From the NCBI GenBank assembly GCA_046727435.1, contig JBKPCR010000162.1, positions 1 to 18,010 of the forward strand: a stretch of 18,010 bases of DNA, written 5' to 3'. Shown here in pieces: positions 9,328-17,854 of the stretch (its first letter is position 1; every line of letters starts with the position of its first letter). The notes under the pieces are model-generated. The model did no database searches. It saw only the letters and a list, made by a program, of their open reading frames with translations, and was not told where the DNA came from. The DNA is from CAVPRW01 sp046727435 [NCBI: bacterium] (GTDB taxonomy: Bacteria > Tectomicrobia > Entotheonellia > J063). The position numbers were made by a program, and so were the translations under genes.

Positions 9328-10533
9328 ATGACCAGCGCTGAGAAGCCCTCGGCAACAGGCCGCGCGGGCCGCTATATCCGGCAGCCGACCGGCTACCGGG
9401 CGTTCATTCCCGCGCCGCTGCCGCCCCAACCGGGCTTGAGGTTGGAAGGGATGCTGCAGGCCACGCTGTCGGAGGCCAACTTGGCGCTGGGCCGGCTGGA
9501 TGGCTCGGTGCTCACCTTGCCCAATCCCGATCTGTTCGTCTTCATGTACGTGCGCAAGGAGGCGGTGCTTTCCAGCCAGATCGAAGGAACGCAAAGCTCG
9601 CTGCAAGACCTGCTGGCCGCCGAGGCGCGGATTCTCTCACCCCAGCACCCGAGCGATGTGCGCGAAGTCATCAACTACGTCAATGCCATGAACTACGGCC
9701 TTGAGCGGCTGGCCACACTGCCAGTGTCGGTGCGCCTGATCCGGGAGATCCATGCCCGACTGCTTGAGGGGGTGCGCGGCTCCCGGCTTACGCCCGGCGA
9801 GCTGCGGCGAAGCCAGAACTGGATCGGCCCGGGTGGCTGCACGCTGAACGAGGCCAGCTTTGTCCCTCCGCCGCCAGATGTGGTACCGGAAGCACTGTCC
9901 GACCTGGAGCGGTTTCTCCACCACCAGGACGATCTGCCTCTGCTCGCCAAAGTGGGCTTGGCGCATGCCCAGTTCGAAACCATCCATCCGTTTCTCGACG
10001 GCAACGGCCGTGTAGGGCGGCTGCTCGTCTCCTTCCTACTGTGCGAGCGCGGCGCACTGCACAAGCCGGTGCTGTATCTGTCGCACTACTTCAAGCGCCA
10101 CCGGCAGGGCTATTACGACCGACTTCAGGCGGTGCGGGATTCCGGCGACTGGGAAGGCTGGCTGGATTTCTTCCTGCGCGGAGTGGTGGAGGTGAGCGCC
10201 CAGGCCGCGGAGACCGCCCGGCGCATCCTCGCACTGCGGGAACGGCTGCGCGAGCGCATCACGGAAACATTGGGCGGCGCGGCGGGAAATGGGCTCAAGG
10301 TGCTGGAACACCTTTTCCGCCAGCCCATCATCAGCGTCAAGGAAGTGCAGTCGCTGAGCGGCACCAGTTATCCAGCCGCCAACCAACTGGTGCAGCGCCT
10401 GGTGGAGCTGGGCGTGCTGCGGGAGATGACCGGCCAGGCGCGCAACCGGCGTTTCCGCTTCGAAGAGTACGTGGTGCTCTTTACAGATGACCCGATAGAG
10501 GCAGCCGACGGGTTGCTGACAACAGGGGAATAA
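9328..10533 (+). CDS. Fic-family protein (predicted AMP transferase) with inhibitory motif and C-terminal winged helix
   Basis: 401 residues. Fic enzymes usually move AMP (or another phosphate-linked group) from a nucleotide to a target hydroxyl. The active-site motif H-P-F-L-D-G-N-G-R-V-G-R is complete at 220-231 (H220 catalytic, D224 metal, R231 phosphate). An N-terminal inhibitory motif S-S-Q-I-E-G (82-87, S-x-x-x-E-G with E86) marks a self-inhibited enzyme that carries its inhibitory helix in the same chain, so no separate antitoxin is needed. The C-terminus (about 310-385) has the pattern of a winged-helix DNA-binding domain. It begins after a 112-nt AT-rich gap with palindromes and ends 3 nt before res, so fic and res are probably translationally coupled. 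Fic genes are known inside restriction-modification loci, but the target here is unknown. Confidence 0.93.
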   Translation: MTSAEKPSATGRAGRYIRQPTGYRAFIPAPLPPQPGLRLEGMLQATLSEANLALGRLDGSVLTLPNPDLFVFMYVRKEAVLSSQIEGTQSSLQDLLAAEARILSPQHPSDVREVINYVNAMNYGLERLATLPVSVRLIREIHARLLEGVRGSRLTPGELRRSQNWIGPGGCTLNEASFVPPPPDVVPEALSDLERFLHHQDDLPLLAKVGLAHAQFETIHPFLDGNGRVGRLLVSFLLCERGALHKPVLYLSHYFKRHRQGYYDRLQAVRDSGDWEGWLDFFLRGVVEVSAQAAETARRILALRERLRERITETLGGAAGNGLKVLEHLFRQPIISVKEVQSLSGTSYPAANQLVQRLVELGVLREMTGQARNRRFRFEEYVVLFTDDPIEAADGLLTTGE

Positions 10534-10536
10534 TCG

Positions 10537-13500
10537 ATGGCACGATATGCACCAAGGTCTGCCACAGGACGTCGCCAGGCCAGCAACCGACCCGCTGTGC
10601 CCTTCGCCTACAAGCTGGTGCTCAACCAGTGGCTGCTGGGTTTGTTTGACGTCAAGCGCTTTGAGGAACTGGCCGAGTACTTGCGCAACGAGTCACTGGA
10701 GGGGCTGGACGAGAACAACGTCCATCACTTTTACCACGCGCTCACGGCGCAGCTCTTCAACCTCACCCAACTGCCCACGGAACTGCTATTCGAATACGAT
10801 CAGAACATCGTCAAACACACCCAGCGGCTGAATGAGCGGCGCATCACGCGCGGCGAGGAACCGATCGTTTGGAAGTACTTTCAATACCTGACGCTGCTGT
10901 TCACCGAGATCTACCTCGACCGCTACTTTCGCGATCCGCATGGCCTGCTCCAGGCGCTGAACGCCCAGGTCGCGGCCTACAACACGGACAAGCCGGAGGC
11001 CGACCAGATCGCGCCGTTCGACGAGGAGGTCGAGGCCTGGCCGCAGCTCAACAAGCTGGCCTACTGGAGCGCCACCGGCAGTGGTAAGACGCTGCTGATG
11101 CACGCCAACATCCTCCAGTACCAGTACTATCTGGAAAAGCACGGCCGCCGGCACGAACTCAACCGCGTCATCCTGCTCACACCCAACGAAGGCTTGAGCC
11201 GGCAGCACCTTGATGAGTTTGAAAAGGCGGGCATCTCGGCGGAGCTATTCAACAAGGACGGGCGCGGGCTGTTCGCGGGTCAGGCGGTGGAGATCCTCGA
11301 CATCCACAAGCTCAAGGACGAGATGGGTGACAAGACCGTCGCCGTGGACGCCTTCGAGGGCAACAACCTGGTACTGATCGACGAGGGGCACCGGGGTGTA
11401 GCCGCGGGCGAGGAAGGGGCGTGGATGCGCTTCCGCAACGCGCTGTGCGAGAAGGGCTTCTCGTTTGAGTACTCAGCAACTTTCGGTCAGGCGGTCAAGA
11501 GCAATAAGGCGCTCACCGAGCTGTACGCCAAGAGCATCCTCTTCGACTACTCATACCGCTACTTCTACGGCGACGGCTTCGGCAAGGACTACCAGATCCT
11601 CAACCTCGACGACCAGACACAGCAGAACCACCTAGAGCCGTACCTGGTCGCCTGCCTGCTGGCGTTCTTCCAGCAGCAGCGCTTGTACCGCGAGCAGGAG
11701 TCGGCGTTTCGCCCGTTCAACATCGACAAGCCATTATGGATTTTCGTGGGCGGCAGCGTTACCAAGACGCTGGTGACGCGGGATGCCTCGGATATCATCG
11801 GGATCCTGCGTTTCCTGGCCCGGTATGTGGCCGACCGCCAGGGCAGCATCGAGCGCATCGAGCGCGTGCTGAACCAGGGAATCGTCACCGCCGACGGCAA
11901 GAACCTCTTCGCCAACCGTTTCACCTACCTCAACACCGCTGGGCTGTCGGCCACGCAGGTGTTCGAGGAGACGCTGGCGACGCTCTTCAACGCGGCAGGT
12001 GGAGGGTCACTGTACGTCGAAAACCTGAAAGGTGCCACGGGCGAGGTGGCGCTGCGTGTGGGAGACAACGAGCCGTTCGGCGTCATCAATGTCGGCGACG
12101 ACGCCAAGCTCTGCAAGCTATGCGAAGAATACCCCGAGCTGACCGTAGCGGAGCGCGAGTTCTCCGGCTCGCTCTTCGACGAGATCAATAAGCCGTACTC
12201 GACGGTGAACCTGCTCGTCGGCTCGAAGAAGTTCACCGAGGGCTGGAACAGCTGGCGCGTCAGCACCATGGGGCTGATGAACGTGGGCGCGACCGAGGGC
12301 TCGCAGATCATCCAGCTCTTCGGCCGCGGCGTGCGTCTCAAGGGTTACAACCTGAGCCTCAAGCGCAGCGGCAAGACGCAGCTCTCCGAGGATATGACAC
12401 GGCCCAAGCACATCGGCGTGCTGGAGACGTTAAGCATCTTCGGCATCCGTGCCGACTATATGGCGCAGTTCCGAGACTTCCTCGCAGAGGAAGGGCTGCC
12501 CACCAACGACGAGCCGATCGAGATCCTGCTGCCGGTGATCAAGAACCTCAGCACGCAGAAGCTCAAGACCATCCGGCTGAAGAAGATGATCAACGGCGTG
12601 AGCACTGAGTTCGGGGACGCCTTCCGCAAGCTCGGGCCGATCCCGACCCTTGCCAAGCCCGACCCCAACCGCGAGCCGGCGACGAGCTACTTGCAGCAGA
12701 ACCAGGTGATCCTCAACTGGTATCCGAAGATCCAGGCAATGAAGTCCGGCGGCATCGTGGGCGGCGATGCGGAGGCCGCACCCAACCAGACGCACTTGAC
12801 GGCCAGGCACGTCGCCTTCCTCGACCTGGACCGCCTGTACTTCGAGTTGGAGCGCTTCAAGGCGGAGCGCGGCTGGCACAACCTGAACCTGACGCGGGAG
12901 GGTCTCCAACCACTGCTCGCGGATCAGAGCTGGTACCGCCTGTTGATCCCAGCCGAGGAGATGGCCTTCGACGCGTTCGAGAAAATCCGGCTGTGGGAAG
13001 AGATTGCGCTGTCGCTGCTCAAGAAGTACACTGAGCGCTACTACACCTTCCGCAAGCGTGAGTGGGAGCTGCCACACCTGGAGTACCGGCATCTGGAGGA
13101 AGACGATCGGAACTTCCTCGGCGTGAAGGAGGCGCCCGAAGATGGCTACTACCGCATCCGGATCGAGAAGTCACAGGAAGAGATCGTCGAGAAGCTCAAG
13201 GAGCTGAAGGCGCTGATCGAGAAAGGCGATCTGAAGCCGTGGGAGTTCCGTGGCATGAAGGCGATCTGGTTCGGTCCTCACCTGTACCAGCCGCTCCTGT
13301 ACCTGGACCAGAACATCGTGGAGATCAGCCCGGCGCCGCTCAACAAGGGCGAGCGGCAGTTCGTGGAGGACCTCAAGGCGTTCCACGATGGCGCCGGCGG
13401 GTTCTTCGCTGACAAGGAGCTCTACCTGCTCCGCAACCTGAGCAAGGGCCGAGGCGTGGGCTTCTTTGAGGCCGGCAACTTCCACCCCGACTTCATCCTC

Positions 13501-13830
13501 TGGTTGCTGATCGGAGGCCGGCAGCACGTGAGCTTCGTGGATCCCAAGGGCATTCGCAACCTCGGCGCGACCGACCCGAAGATTCAATTCCACCAGACCA
13601 TCAAGGAAATTGAACAACGCCTTGGCGATGCCAGCGTGTGCCTGCAGTCATTCATTGTGTCGAACACGCCGTCGCACACGATGAAGAAGCTCTGGAACAT
13701 GGACAAGCCGGCGATGGCCGCACGGCACATCCTGTTCCAAGAAGAAGACAAGGACATCTATGTTCGATCAATGCTTGAGGCGGTTGACCGTGCAGGCACA
13801 TCAACGGCGGCGGATGCCGTGCCATCGTGA
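10537..13830 (+). CDS. Type III Res-like DEAD/DEAH helicase with C-terminal PD-(D/E)xK nuclease
   Basis: 1097-residue restriction-type superfamily 2 helicase. Walker A is A-T-G-S-G-K-T (179-185, K184), Walker B is D282-E-G-H285, motif III is Y-S-A-T-F soon after, and motif VI is Q-L-F-G-R-G-V-R (593-600). The C-terminal part carries a nuclease signature: P984-D985, then sixteen residues on, D1002-P-K1004 within F-V-D-P-K-G, a PD-(D/E)xK site using Asp. Motor and cutting sites therefore both look intact. The ATG at 10537 lies 3 nt after the Fic TAA with an AGGGGA inside the fic end, so translation is likely coupled. In a type III system this subunit works with Mod, and mod is the gene next to fic upstream. 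The last ~14 residues (rich in A, T, S, D) may be read-through into other DNA. The TGA overlaps the GTG of the HNH gene. Confidence 0.92.
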   Translation: MARYAPRSATGRRQASNRPAVPFAYKLVLNQWLLGLFDVKRFEELAEYLRNESLEGLDENNVHHFYHALTAQLFNLTQLPTELLFEYDQNIVKHTQRLNERRITRGEEPIVWKYFQYLTLLFTEIYLDRYFRDPHGLLQALNAQVAAYNTDKPEADQIAPFDEEVEAWPQLNKLAYWSATGSGKTLLMHANILQYQYYLEKHGRRHELNRVILLTPNEGLSRQHLDEFEKAGISAELFNKDGRGLFAGQAVEILDIHKLKDEMGDKTVAVDAFEGNNLVLIDEGHRGVAAGEEGAWMRFRNALCEKGFSFEYSATFGQAVKSNKALTELYAKSILFDYSYRYFYGDGFGKDYQILNLDDQTQQNHLEPYLVACLLAFFQQQRLYREQESAFRPFNIDKPLWIFVGGSVTKTLVTRDASDIIGILRFLARYVADRQGSIERIERVLNQGIVTADGKNLFANRFTYLNTAGLSATQVFEETLATLFNAAGGGSLYVENLKGATGEVALRVGDNEPFGVINVGDDAKLCKLCEEYPELTVAEREFSGSLFDEINKPYSTVNLLVGSKKFTEGWNSWRVSTMGLMNVGATEGSQIIQLFGRGVRLKGYNLSLKRSGKTQLSEDMTRPKHIGVLETLSIFGIRADYMAQFRDFLAEEGLPTNDEPIEILLPVIKNLSTQKLKTIRLKKMINGVSTEFGDAFRKLGPIPTLAKPDPNREPATSYLQQNQVILNWYPKIQAMKSGGIVGGDAEAAPNQTHLTARHVAFLDLDRLYFELERFKAERGWHNLNLTREGLQPLLADQSWYRLLIPAEEMAFDAFEKIRLWEEIALSLLKKYTERYYTFRKREWELPHLEYRHLEEDDRNFLGVKEAPEDGYYRIRIEKSQEEIVEKLKELKALIEKGDLKPWEFRGMKAIWFGPHLYQPLLYLDQNIVEISPAPLNKGERQFVEDLKAFHDGAGGFFADKELYLLRNLSKGRGVGFFEAGNFHPDFILWLLIGGRQHVSFVDPKGIRNLGATDPKIQFHQTIKEIEQRLGDASVCLQSFIVSNTPSHTMKKLWNMDKPAMAARHILFQEEDKDIYVRSMLEAVDRAGTSTAADAVPS

Positions 13831-14216
13831 GCACTTTGTATTTGCGATGGAGCCGCAGTCGCGTCGACTTTGCAACCCAATCGTTTTCCGTTGAGCATAT
13901 TATCCCAGTCAGTCGGGGAGGGGAGACAACGCTGGACACCCTGGCCTTGGCCTGTCCAGGGTGCAACGGTCACAAATACACCAAGACAGAGGCGGCTGAT
14001 CCGATCGATGGTACGGTCGTTCCCCTGTACAACCTACGCCAGCAAACGTGGCGAGATCACTTCAGATGGAATGAAGACTTTACGCATGTTGTTGGACTAA
14101 CGTCAACGGGACGTGTCACGGTGAGCGCTTTACAGATGAACAGACTAGGTGTGGTGAACATGCGTCACGCATTATTCGCCATAGGTTTGCACCCACCAGC
14201 AGAGGAAGATGAGTAA
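13827..14216 (+). CDS. HNH endonuclease-family protein, probably N-terminally shortened
   Basis: 129 residues containing an HNH nuclease core: [10 protein letters not shown] (23-32), followed by [12 protein letters not shown], which supplies a C-x-x-C metal or structural pair and the last catalytic position. The tail ([15 protein letters not shown], then L-T-S-T-G-R, then L-x-x-N-R) matches small stand-alone HNH proteins. Those are usually 25-50 residues longer and begin with a zinc knuckle of the C-E-Y-C type. Here the aligned place reads T-L-Y-L, so the first cysteine pair is missing, and an in-frame TGA at 13785 rules out a longer start. The GTG overlaps the res TGA (GTGA). It is either a truncated cassette fused onto the module by deletion or a genuine short partner of Res. 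Activity is uncertain. Confidence 0.65.
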   Translation: MSTLYLRWSRSRVDFATQSFSVEHIIPVSRGGETTLDTLALACPGCNGHKYTKTEAADPIDGTVVPLYNLRQQTWRDHFRWNEDFTHVVGLTSTGRVTVSALQMNRLGVVNMRHALFAIGLHPPAEEDE

Positions 14217-14285
14217 GAGCCACGCGAATTGCCTCACTCTTTACTACTACGAGAATCTCCTCTAAGGCCACGCCTGCCCCTTACA

Positions 14286-14315
14286 TTGACAGGCCTACCC
14301 GCCACCATTTAGAAT
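14286..14315 (+). promoter_or_regulatory. Sigma70-type promoter for the ATP-grasp operon
   Basis: A perfect -35 TTGACA (14286-14291), 18-nt spacer, and -10 TAGAAT (14310-14315, five of six). It lies in the 260-nt gap after the HNH gene and would start transcription near 14322, giving a leader of about 155 nt before the ATG at 14477. It is the best promoter match found in this window. Confidence 0.5.
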
Positions 14316-14340
14316 AAATCAAACTTCACATCAGCCGGTG

Positions 14341-14365
14341 GATCAGTACTTTATTAATATTGATC
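14341..14365. promoter_or_regulatory. AT-rich inverted repeat in the leader
   Basis: GATCAGTA (14341-14348) and TATTGATC (14358-14365) are 8-nt arms with one mismatch around a 9-nt AT-only-but-one spacer. It lies about 20 nt past the predicted transcription start. It could be an operator for a dimeric repressor or an mRNA hairpin. Nothing more specific can be said. Confidence 0.35.
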
Positions 14366-14476
14366 AGATTCCAGACAGCATGAGAGGCAGCTGCCCCCTT
14401 CCCTTCCACCAACCACGACAGGACCTGACGCCGCTAGAGGGCCGAGGACACGTCCGTGCACGCGGGAGATGGTATC

Positions 14477-15922
14477 ATGCAGACGGATAGCGCGGTCGAG
14501 CCAGTCCTGCGCATGCCCTACCACGAATTTTACCTGGATGATTTCGAGCCCCGGCCACATTACCGGCCGTTGTGGGAACACGTCCGCCGTATGGGGCAGC
14601 ACGCCCTGGCGACCAAGGCGCAAGAGCTGCAACTGGCGATGCGCACCGAGGGCATTACCTTCGCTGTTTACAGCGAGACCGAGCAGGGGATCGAGCGCGT
14701 TTGGCCCTTTGACCTCATCCCACGCATCATCCCCACCGTCGAGTGGGCCATCCTGGAAGCCGGGTTGAAGCAGCGGGTGCGAGCGTTGAACTTGTTTCTG
14801 AAGGATATCTACCACGACCAGCGCATCCTGAAGGATGGCGTCATTTCCGCCCAATTGATCTACCAGGGCAAGCATTTCCGCCACGAAATCGTCGATATCG
14901 ATCCACCTCATGACATCTACCCCCACATCGGTGGCATCGATATCATTCGCAACGGCGATGGATGCTATCTGATTCTGGAAGACAACCTGCGCACCCCTTC
15001 CGGGGTGTCATATATGATCGCCAACCGCGTACTGCAGCGCCGCATCCTGCCAGAATTTTTCACCAAATATCGCGTGCGCCGCGTCGAGCACTACCCCTCG
15101 CTTCTGCTGCAGGCCTTGCGCCACGTGTCGCCACGCGGCAAGGATCAGGCCGAGATCGTCGTCCTGACGCCGGGGATTTATAATTCCGCCTATTTCGAGC
15201 ATACATTCCTGGCCAAGGAAATGGGCGTTGAGTTGGTCGAAGGCCGCGATCTAGTGGTCAAGAACAACGTGGTCTATCTGAAGACGACCGCTGGGATGCA
15301 GCGCGTGGACGTGATCTATCGCCGCGTCGATGACGAGTTCCTCGATCCGCTCTGTTTCCACTCCGATTCATTGCTCGGTGTGGCCGGCATCATCAACGCC
15401 TGGCGGGCGGGGAACGTCGCCCTGGTGAACGCCCCAGGCAGTGGGATCGCCGATGACAAAGCCGTCTACCCCTTTGTGCCGGACATGATCCGCTACTATC
15501 TCGGCGAGCAACCCATCCTGGACAACGTGCCGACCTACCTGATGACCAAGCCTGAGGACCAAGCCTACGTGCTGGCCCATCTGGAGCAAATGGTGGTCAA
15601 GGCTGTCAATGAGTCTGGGGGCTACGGCATGTTGATGGGTCCGGCCTCGACGCCAGCTCTGCGTGCTGAGTTCACCAAGCGCATCGAGGAAAACCCACGC
15701 AACTATATCGCCCAGCCGGTCATTCCCCTGTCGCGGCATGCGTGCTACCTCGATGGCGAGCTGGAATCGCGTCATATCGACCTGCGTCCGTATGTGATTT
15801 ACGGCGAGGACATCGATGTGGTGCCGGGTGGACTGACGCGGGTGGCGTTGACCAAGGGATCGCTGGTAGTCAATTCCTCCCAGGGTGGAGGGAGTAAGGA
15901 TACCTGGGTGCTGGCCGAATAA
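14477..15922 (+). CDS. Circularly permuted type 2 ATP-grasp protein (DUF404/DUF407)
   Basis: 481-residue ATP-grasp protein of the circularly permuted type, a family predicted to ligate a carboxylate to an amine using ATP (amide or peptide bond formation). Conserved blocks are E-D-N-L-R-T-P-S-G-V-S-Y (168-179), N-A-P-G-S-G-I-A-D-D-K (318-328), V-V-K-A-V-N-E-S-G-G-Y-G (373-384, nucleotide-binding lysine and glycine loop), D-L-R-P-Y-V (435-440) and the serine/glycine-rich S-S-Q-G-G-G-S-K-D-T (467-476). Length is normal. The ATG at 14477 is chosen because GGGAGA (14464-14469) sits 7 nt upstream; a GTG at 14456 in frame has no such site. It is the first gene of a three-gene set with alpha-E and transglutaminase-like proteins, a recurrent neighbourhood in bacteria. 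The substrate is unknown. Confidence 0.93.
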   Translation: MQTDSAVEPVLRMPYHEFYLDDFEPRPHYRPLWEHVRRMGQHALATKAQELQLAMRTEGITFAVYSETEQGIERVWPFDLIPRIIPTVEWAILEAGLKQRVRALNLFLKDIYHDQRILKDGVISAQLIYQGKHFRHEIVDIDPPHDIYPHIGGIDIIRNGDGCYLILEDNLRTPSGVSYMIANRVLQRRILPEFFTKYRVRRVEHYPSLLLQALRHVSPRGKDQAEIVVLTPGIYNSAYFEHTFLAKEMGVELVEGRDLVVKNNVVYLKTTAGMQRVDVIYRRVDDEFLDPLCFHSDSLLGVAGIINAWRAGNVALVNAPGSGIADDKAVYPFVPDMIRYYLGEQPILDNVPTYLMTKPEDQAYVLAHLEQMVVKAVNESGGYGMLMGPASTPALRAEFTKRIEENPRNYIAQPVIPLSRHACYLDGELESRHIDLRPYVIYGEDIDVVPGGLTRVALTKGSLVVNSSQGGGSKDTWVLAE

Positions 15923-15931
15923 CGTCAGCTT

Positions 15932-15965
15932 CCCTCTCCTTCCGGGAGAGGGGTCGGGTGAGGGG
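15932..15965 (+). repeat. REP-like hairpin element between ATP-grasp and alpha-E genes
   Basis: CCCTCTCC (15932-15939), loop TTCCG, GGAGAGGG (15945-15952) forms a perfect 8-bp stem. A G-rich tail G-T-C-GGGTGAGGGG follows, and its end (GAGGGG, 15960-15965) also serves as the ribosome-binding site of the next gene, 6 nt before the ATG. This layout is that of widespread extragenic palindromic repeats, and a related copy lies at 17829. There is no T-run, so it is not a classical terminator. In this place it could stabilise the upstream mRNA or limit translation of the alpha-E gene. Confidence 0.6.
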
Positions 15966-15971
15966 CCGCTC

Positions 15972-16946
15972 ATGTTGAGCCGTATCGCCGAGTCGCTCTA
16001 CTGGATGTCGCGTTTTCTGGAACGGGCTGACAACACAGCGCGTCTGATGGAGATCAATCTGCTGTATCTGGTCGAGGCCGAGGAACACCTCTCAGAAGCC
16101 GTGTTGTGGCGCCCCTTGCTCAGTATCAGCGGCAGTGAGGCGGCGTTTGCACAATATTACAATGCCGCTGAGATCACCGCGCAAAACGTCATCCAGTTCA
16201 TGACCAAGGGCCCGGCCAACCCCAACGCGATTCACCCGAGCTTGCGCCTGGCGCGCGAAAACGCCCGCGTGGTGCGCGACCGCATCTCCAAAGAGATGTG
16301 GCAGGGCATGAACGAGCTGTGGTGGATGGTTGACACACGGCTGAAATCCTCCCTACCCCCTGAGCGGGCCGCTGCCTTTTATGCCTCGGTGCGCAATGAG
16401 GTGGCGCGCTTCCACGGCTTGACCTCCAGCACCATGATGCGCGGCGAGGCCTATGGCTTCTATCAGTTGGGGACCTTCGTCGAGCGGGCGGATATGACGG
16501 CGCGCATCCTAGACGTCAAGTACCATATCCTGCTGCCCGATGCCGCCATGGTGGGCTCGCCACTGGATTACTACCAGTGGGCTGCCTTATTGAAGTCGTT
16601 GTCCGGCTTCGAGGCCTATCGCCGTAAGTATCATACCGGCATGCGGCCCATCGACGTCGCCCAGCATGCGATTTTCGAGGGCGATTTCCCGCGCTCGCTG
16701 CAATTTGCGGTGGACCGCATCCAACGGGCGATGAAGATGATCGGCACAGCGGCAGCTGACAGCCCATCACGCCAGGCCGTCGGGCGTCTCCATGCCCATC
16801 TATCGCATCATTCGGCAGAGATCGTGCTCCGCGAGGGCTTCCACGAGTTTCTGCAGGGATTTCTCAAGTATATGGCCGCATTCAATGTCGCACTGCAGGT
16901 CGACTTTTTCGCGGCGCACCTCGGAGCAGAGCCGTGCGCTATGTAA
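15972..16946 (+). CDS. Alpha-E domain protein (DUF403)
   Basis: 324-residue, all-helical alpha-E protein, complete. The N-terminus M-L-S-R-I-A-E-S-L-Y-W-M-S-R-F-L-E-R is diagnostic of the family. The second characteristic helix, F-Y-Q-L-G-T-F-V-E-R-A-D-M-T-A-R, is an internal echo of the first (A-E-S-L-Y-W...E-R-A-D-N-T-A-R); the conserved E-R-A-D repeats give the family its name. The molecular function is unproven; the family is nearly always encoded beside circularly permuted ATP-grasp and transglutaminase genes. The frame is open back to 15885, but those codons overlap the preceding gene and the hairpin. The ATG at 15972 has GAGGGG 6 nt upstream. Its end overlaps the transglutaminase start by 13 nt, so expression is coupled. 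Confidence 0.93.
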   Translation: MLSRIAESLYWMSRFLERADNTARLMEINLLYLVEAEEHLSEAVLWRPLLSISGSEAAFAQYYNAAEITAQNVIQFMTKGPANPNAIHPSLRLARENARVVRDRISKEMWQGMNELWWMVDTRLKSSLPPERAAAFYASVRNEVARFHGLTSSTMMRGEAYGFYQLGTFVERADMTARILDVKYHILLPDAAMVGSPLDYYQWAALLKSLSGFEAYRRKYHTGMRPIDVAQHAIFEGDFPRSLQFAVDRIQRAMKMIGTAAADSPSRQAVGRLHAHLSHHSAEIVLREGFHEFLQGFLKYMAAFNVALQVDFFAAHLGAEPCAM

Positions 16947-17800
16947 TCGAGCACGAGACGGCCCTGACGTTTCCCTCCCCGGTGCGGGAGCATCAATGCG
17001 AGCTGCGCCTGACGCCCCGGCAGGATGCTATGCAGCGCGTGGGTGCGGTGCAGATCGATGTCGATCCTCCAGCCGAATTGTTCACCTACGTCGATAGCTT
17101 TGGGAATCGGGTGCACCATTTCAGTCTGATCGCCCCGCACGATCGCCTGATCACGCGAGTGCATGCCGAGGTCGAGACCCTACTGGAAAATCCCTTCGAC
17201 TATCCGGCGTTCGCCCCGCCTGAGGAACATACCTGGCTCATGGAGACGCTGCGTACCCAGCCATCTTTCTGGAGCTTTGTGCTGCATCGGAGCCCGGTGA
17301 CGCCGGACCTGACGCACCTGCAACATGGGCTGGAGCTACCGCGCTATGATGCGCAGCAACCCCTGCTGCATTCGGTGCAGGCGGCCATGGACTGGATCGC
17401 TGCCACCTTGACCTATCAGGTGGGCGTGACCGACGTGCATTCGCCGCTGGAGGCTGTGTTGGCGGCACGAGCGGGCGTCTGCCAGGACTTTGCCCATCTG
17501 CTGATCGCCTTGGTGCGCGCCTGGGGATTCCCCGCGCGTTACGTGATGGGGTACCTCGATCCCGGCTATATCCAGTCTCCCGACATCAAGTCGACCACGC
17601 ATGCCTGGGCCGAGGTGTTGATTCCCGGCGCTGGCTGGCGTGGGTTTGACGCGACGCTGCAATTGGTCACCGACGAAACTTACGTCGCCGTCGCCGTCGG
17701 GCGCGACGATCAGGACGCTGCGCCGCAGCGCGGCAGCTTCAAAGGCGAAGAGGGGGGCGAGCCCCCCCAGGTGAATCTACAGATCATGCGACAGCAGTGA
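16934..17800 (+). CDS. Transglutaminase-like cysteine protease/transferase
   Basis: 288-residue transglutaminase-fold enzyme. The first ~80 residues form the usual N-terminal beta domain (Y-V-I-E-H-E-T at 3-9, L-R-L-T-P-R at 24-29). The papain-like triad is intact: C183 in A-G-V-C-Q-D-F-A-H, H223 in T-T-H-A-W-A-E-V and D239 in W-R-G-F-D-A-T. Most relatives read F-D-P-T-N at the last site; here it is F-D-A-T-L. No signal peptide or membrane segment is seen, so it should act in the cytoplasm. The start is a GTG inside the last codons of the alpha-E gene (13-nt overlap); no better start exists. In this neighbourhood such enzymes are thought to cleave or transfer the amide or peptide product made by the ATP-grasp protein. 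That role is inference; the fold is secure. Confidence 0.92.
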   Translation: MRYVIEHETALTFPSPVREHQCELRLTPRQDAMQRVGAVQIDVDPPAELFTYVDSFGNRVHHFSLIAPHDRLITRVHAEVETLLENPFDYPAFAPPEEHTWLMETLRTQPSFWSFVLHRSPVTPDLTHLQHGLELPRYDAQQPLLHSVQAAMDWIAATLTYQVGVTDVHSPLEAVLAARAGVCQDFAHLLIALVRAWGFPARYVMGYLDPGYIQSPDIKSTTHAWAEVLIPGAGWRGFDATLQLVTDETYVAVAVGRDDQDAAPQRGSFKGEEGGEPPQVNLQIMRQQ

Positions 17801-17828
17801 GCCAGCAGGACATCCACAGTCTGTCCTC

Positions 17829-17848
17829 CTTCCCCCTTGTGGGAGAAG
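17829..17848 (+). repeat. Second REP-like hairpin
   Basis: CTTCCCC (17829-17835), loop CTTGT, GGGAGAAG (17841-17848) pairs over 7 bp with one bulged A. It is followed by a TTGGGATGGGG tail, the same plan as the element at 15932 (pyrimidine arm, five-base loop, purine arm, then G-rich tail). It lies 28 nt after the transglutaminase stop and could act as an mRNA 3' end stabiliser. Confidence 0.5.
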
Positions 17849-17854
17849 ATTGGG

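Noticed and set aside
3110-13830. Assignment to DISARM or BREX
   Set aside because: A SNF2 protein and a methylase are shared with DISARM class 1, but no DUF1998 (DrmB), DrmA or phospholipase D gene is present. No PglZ, BrxC or BrxL is present for BREX either.
15932-15952. Intrinsic terminator between the ATP-grasp and alpha-E genes
   Set aside because: The stem is strong, but there is no T-run and the tail holds the next gene's ribosome-binding site. The three genes form a conserved set that should be co-transcribed.
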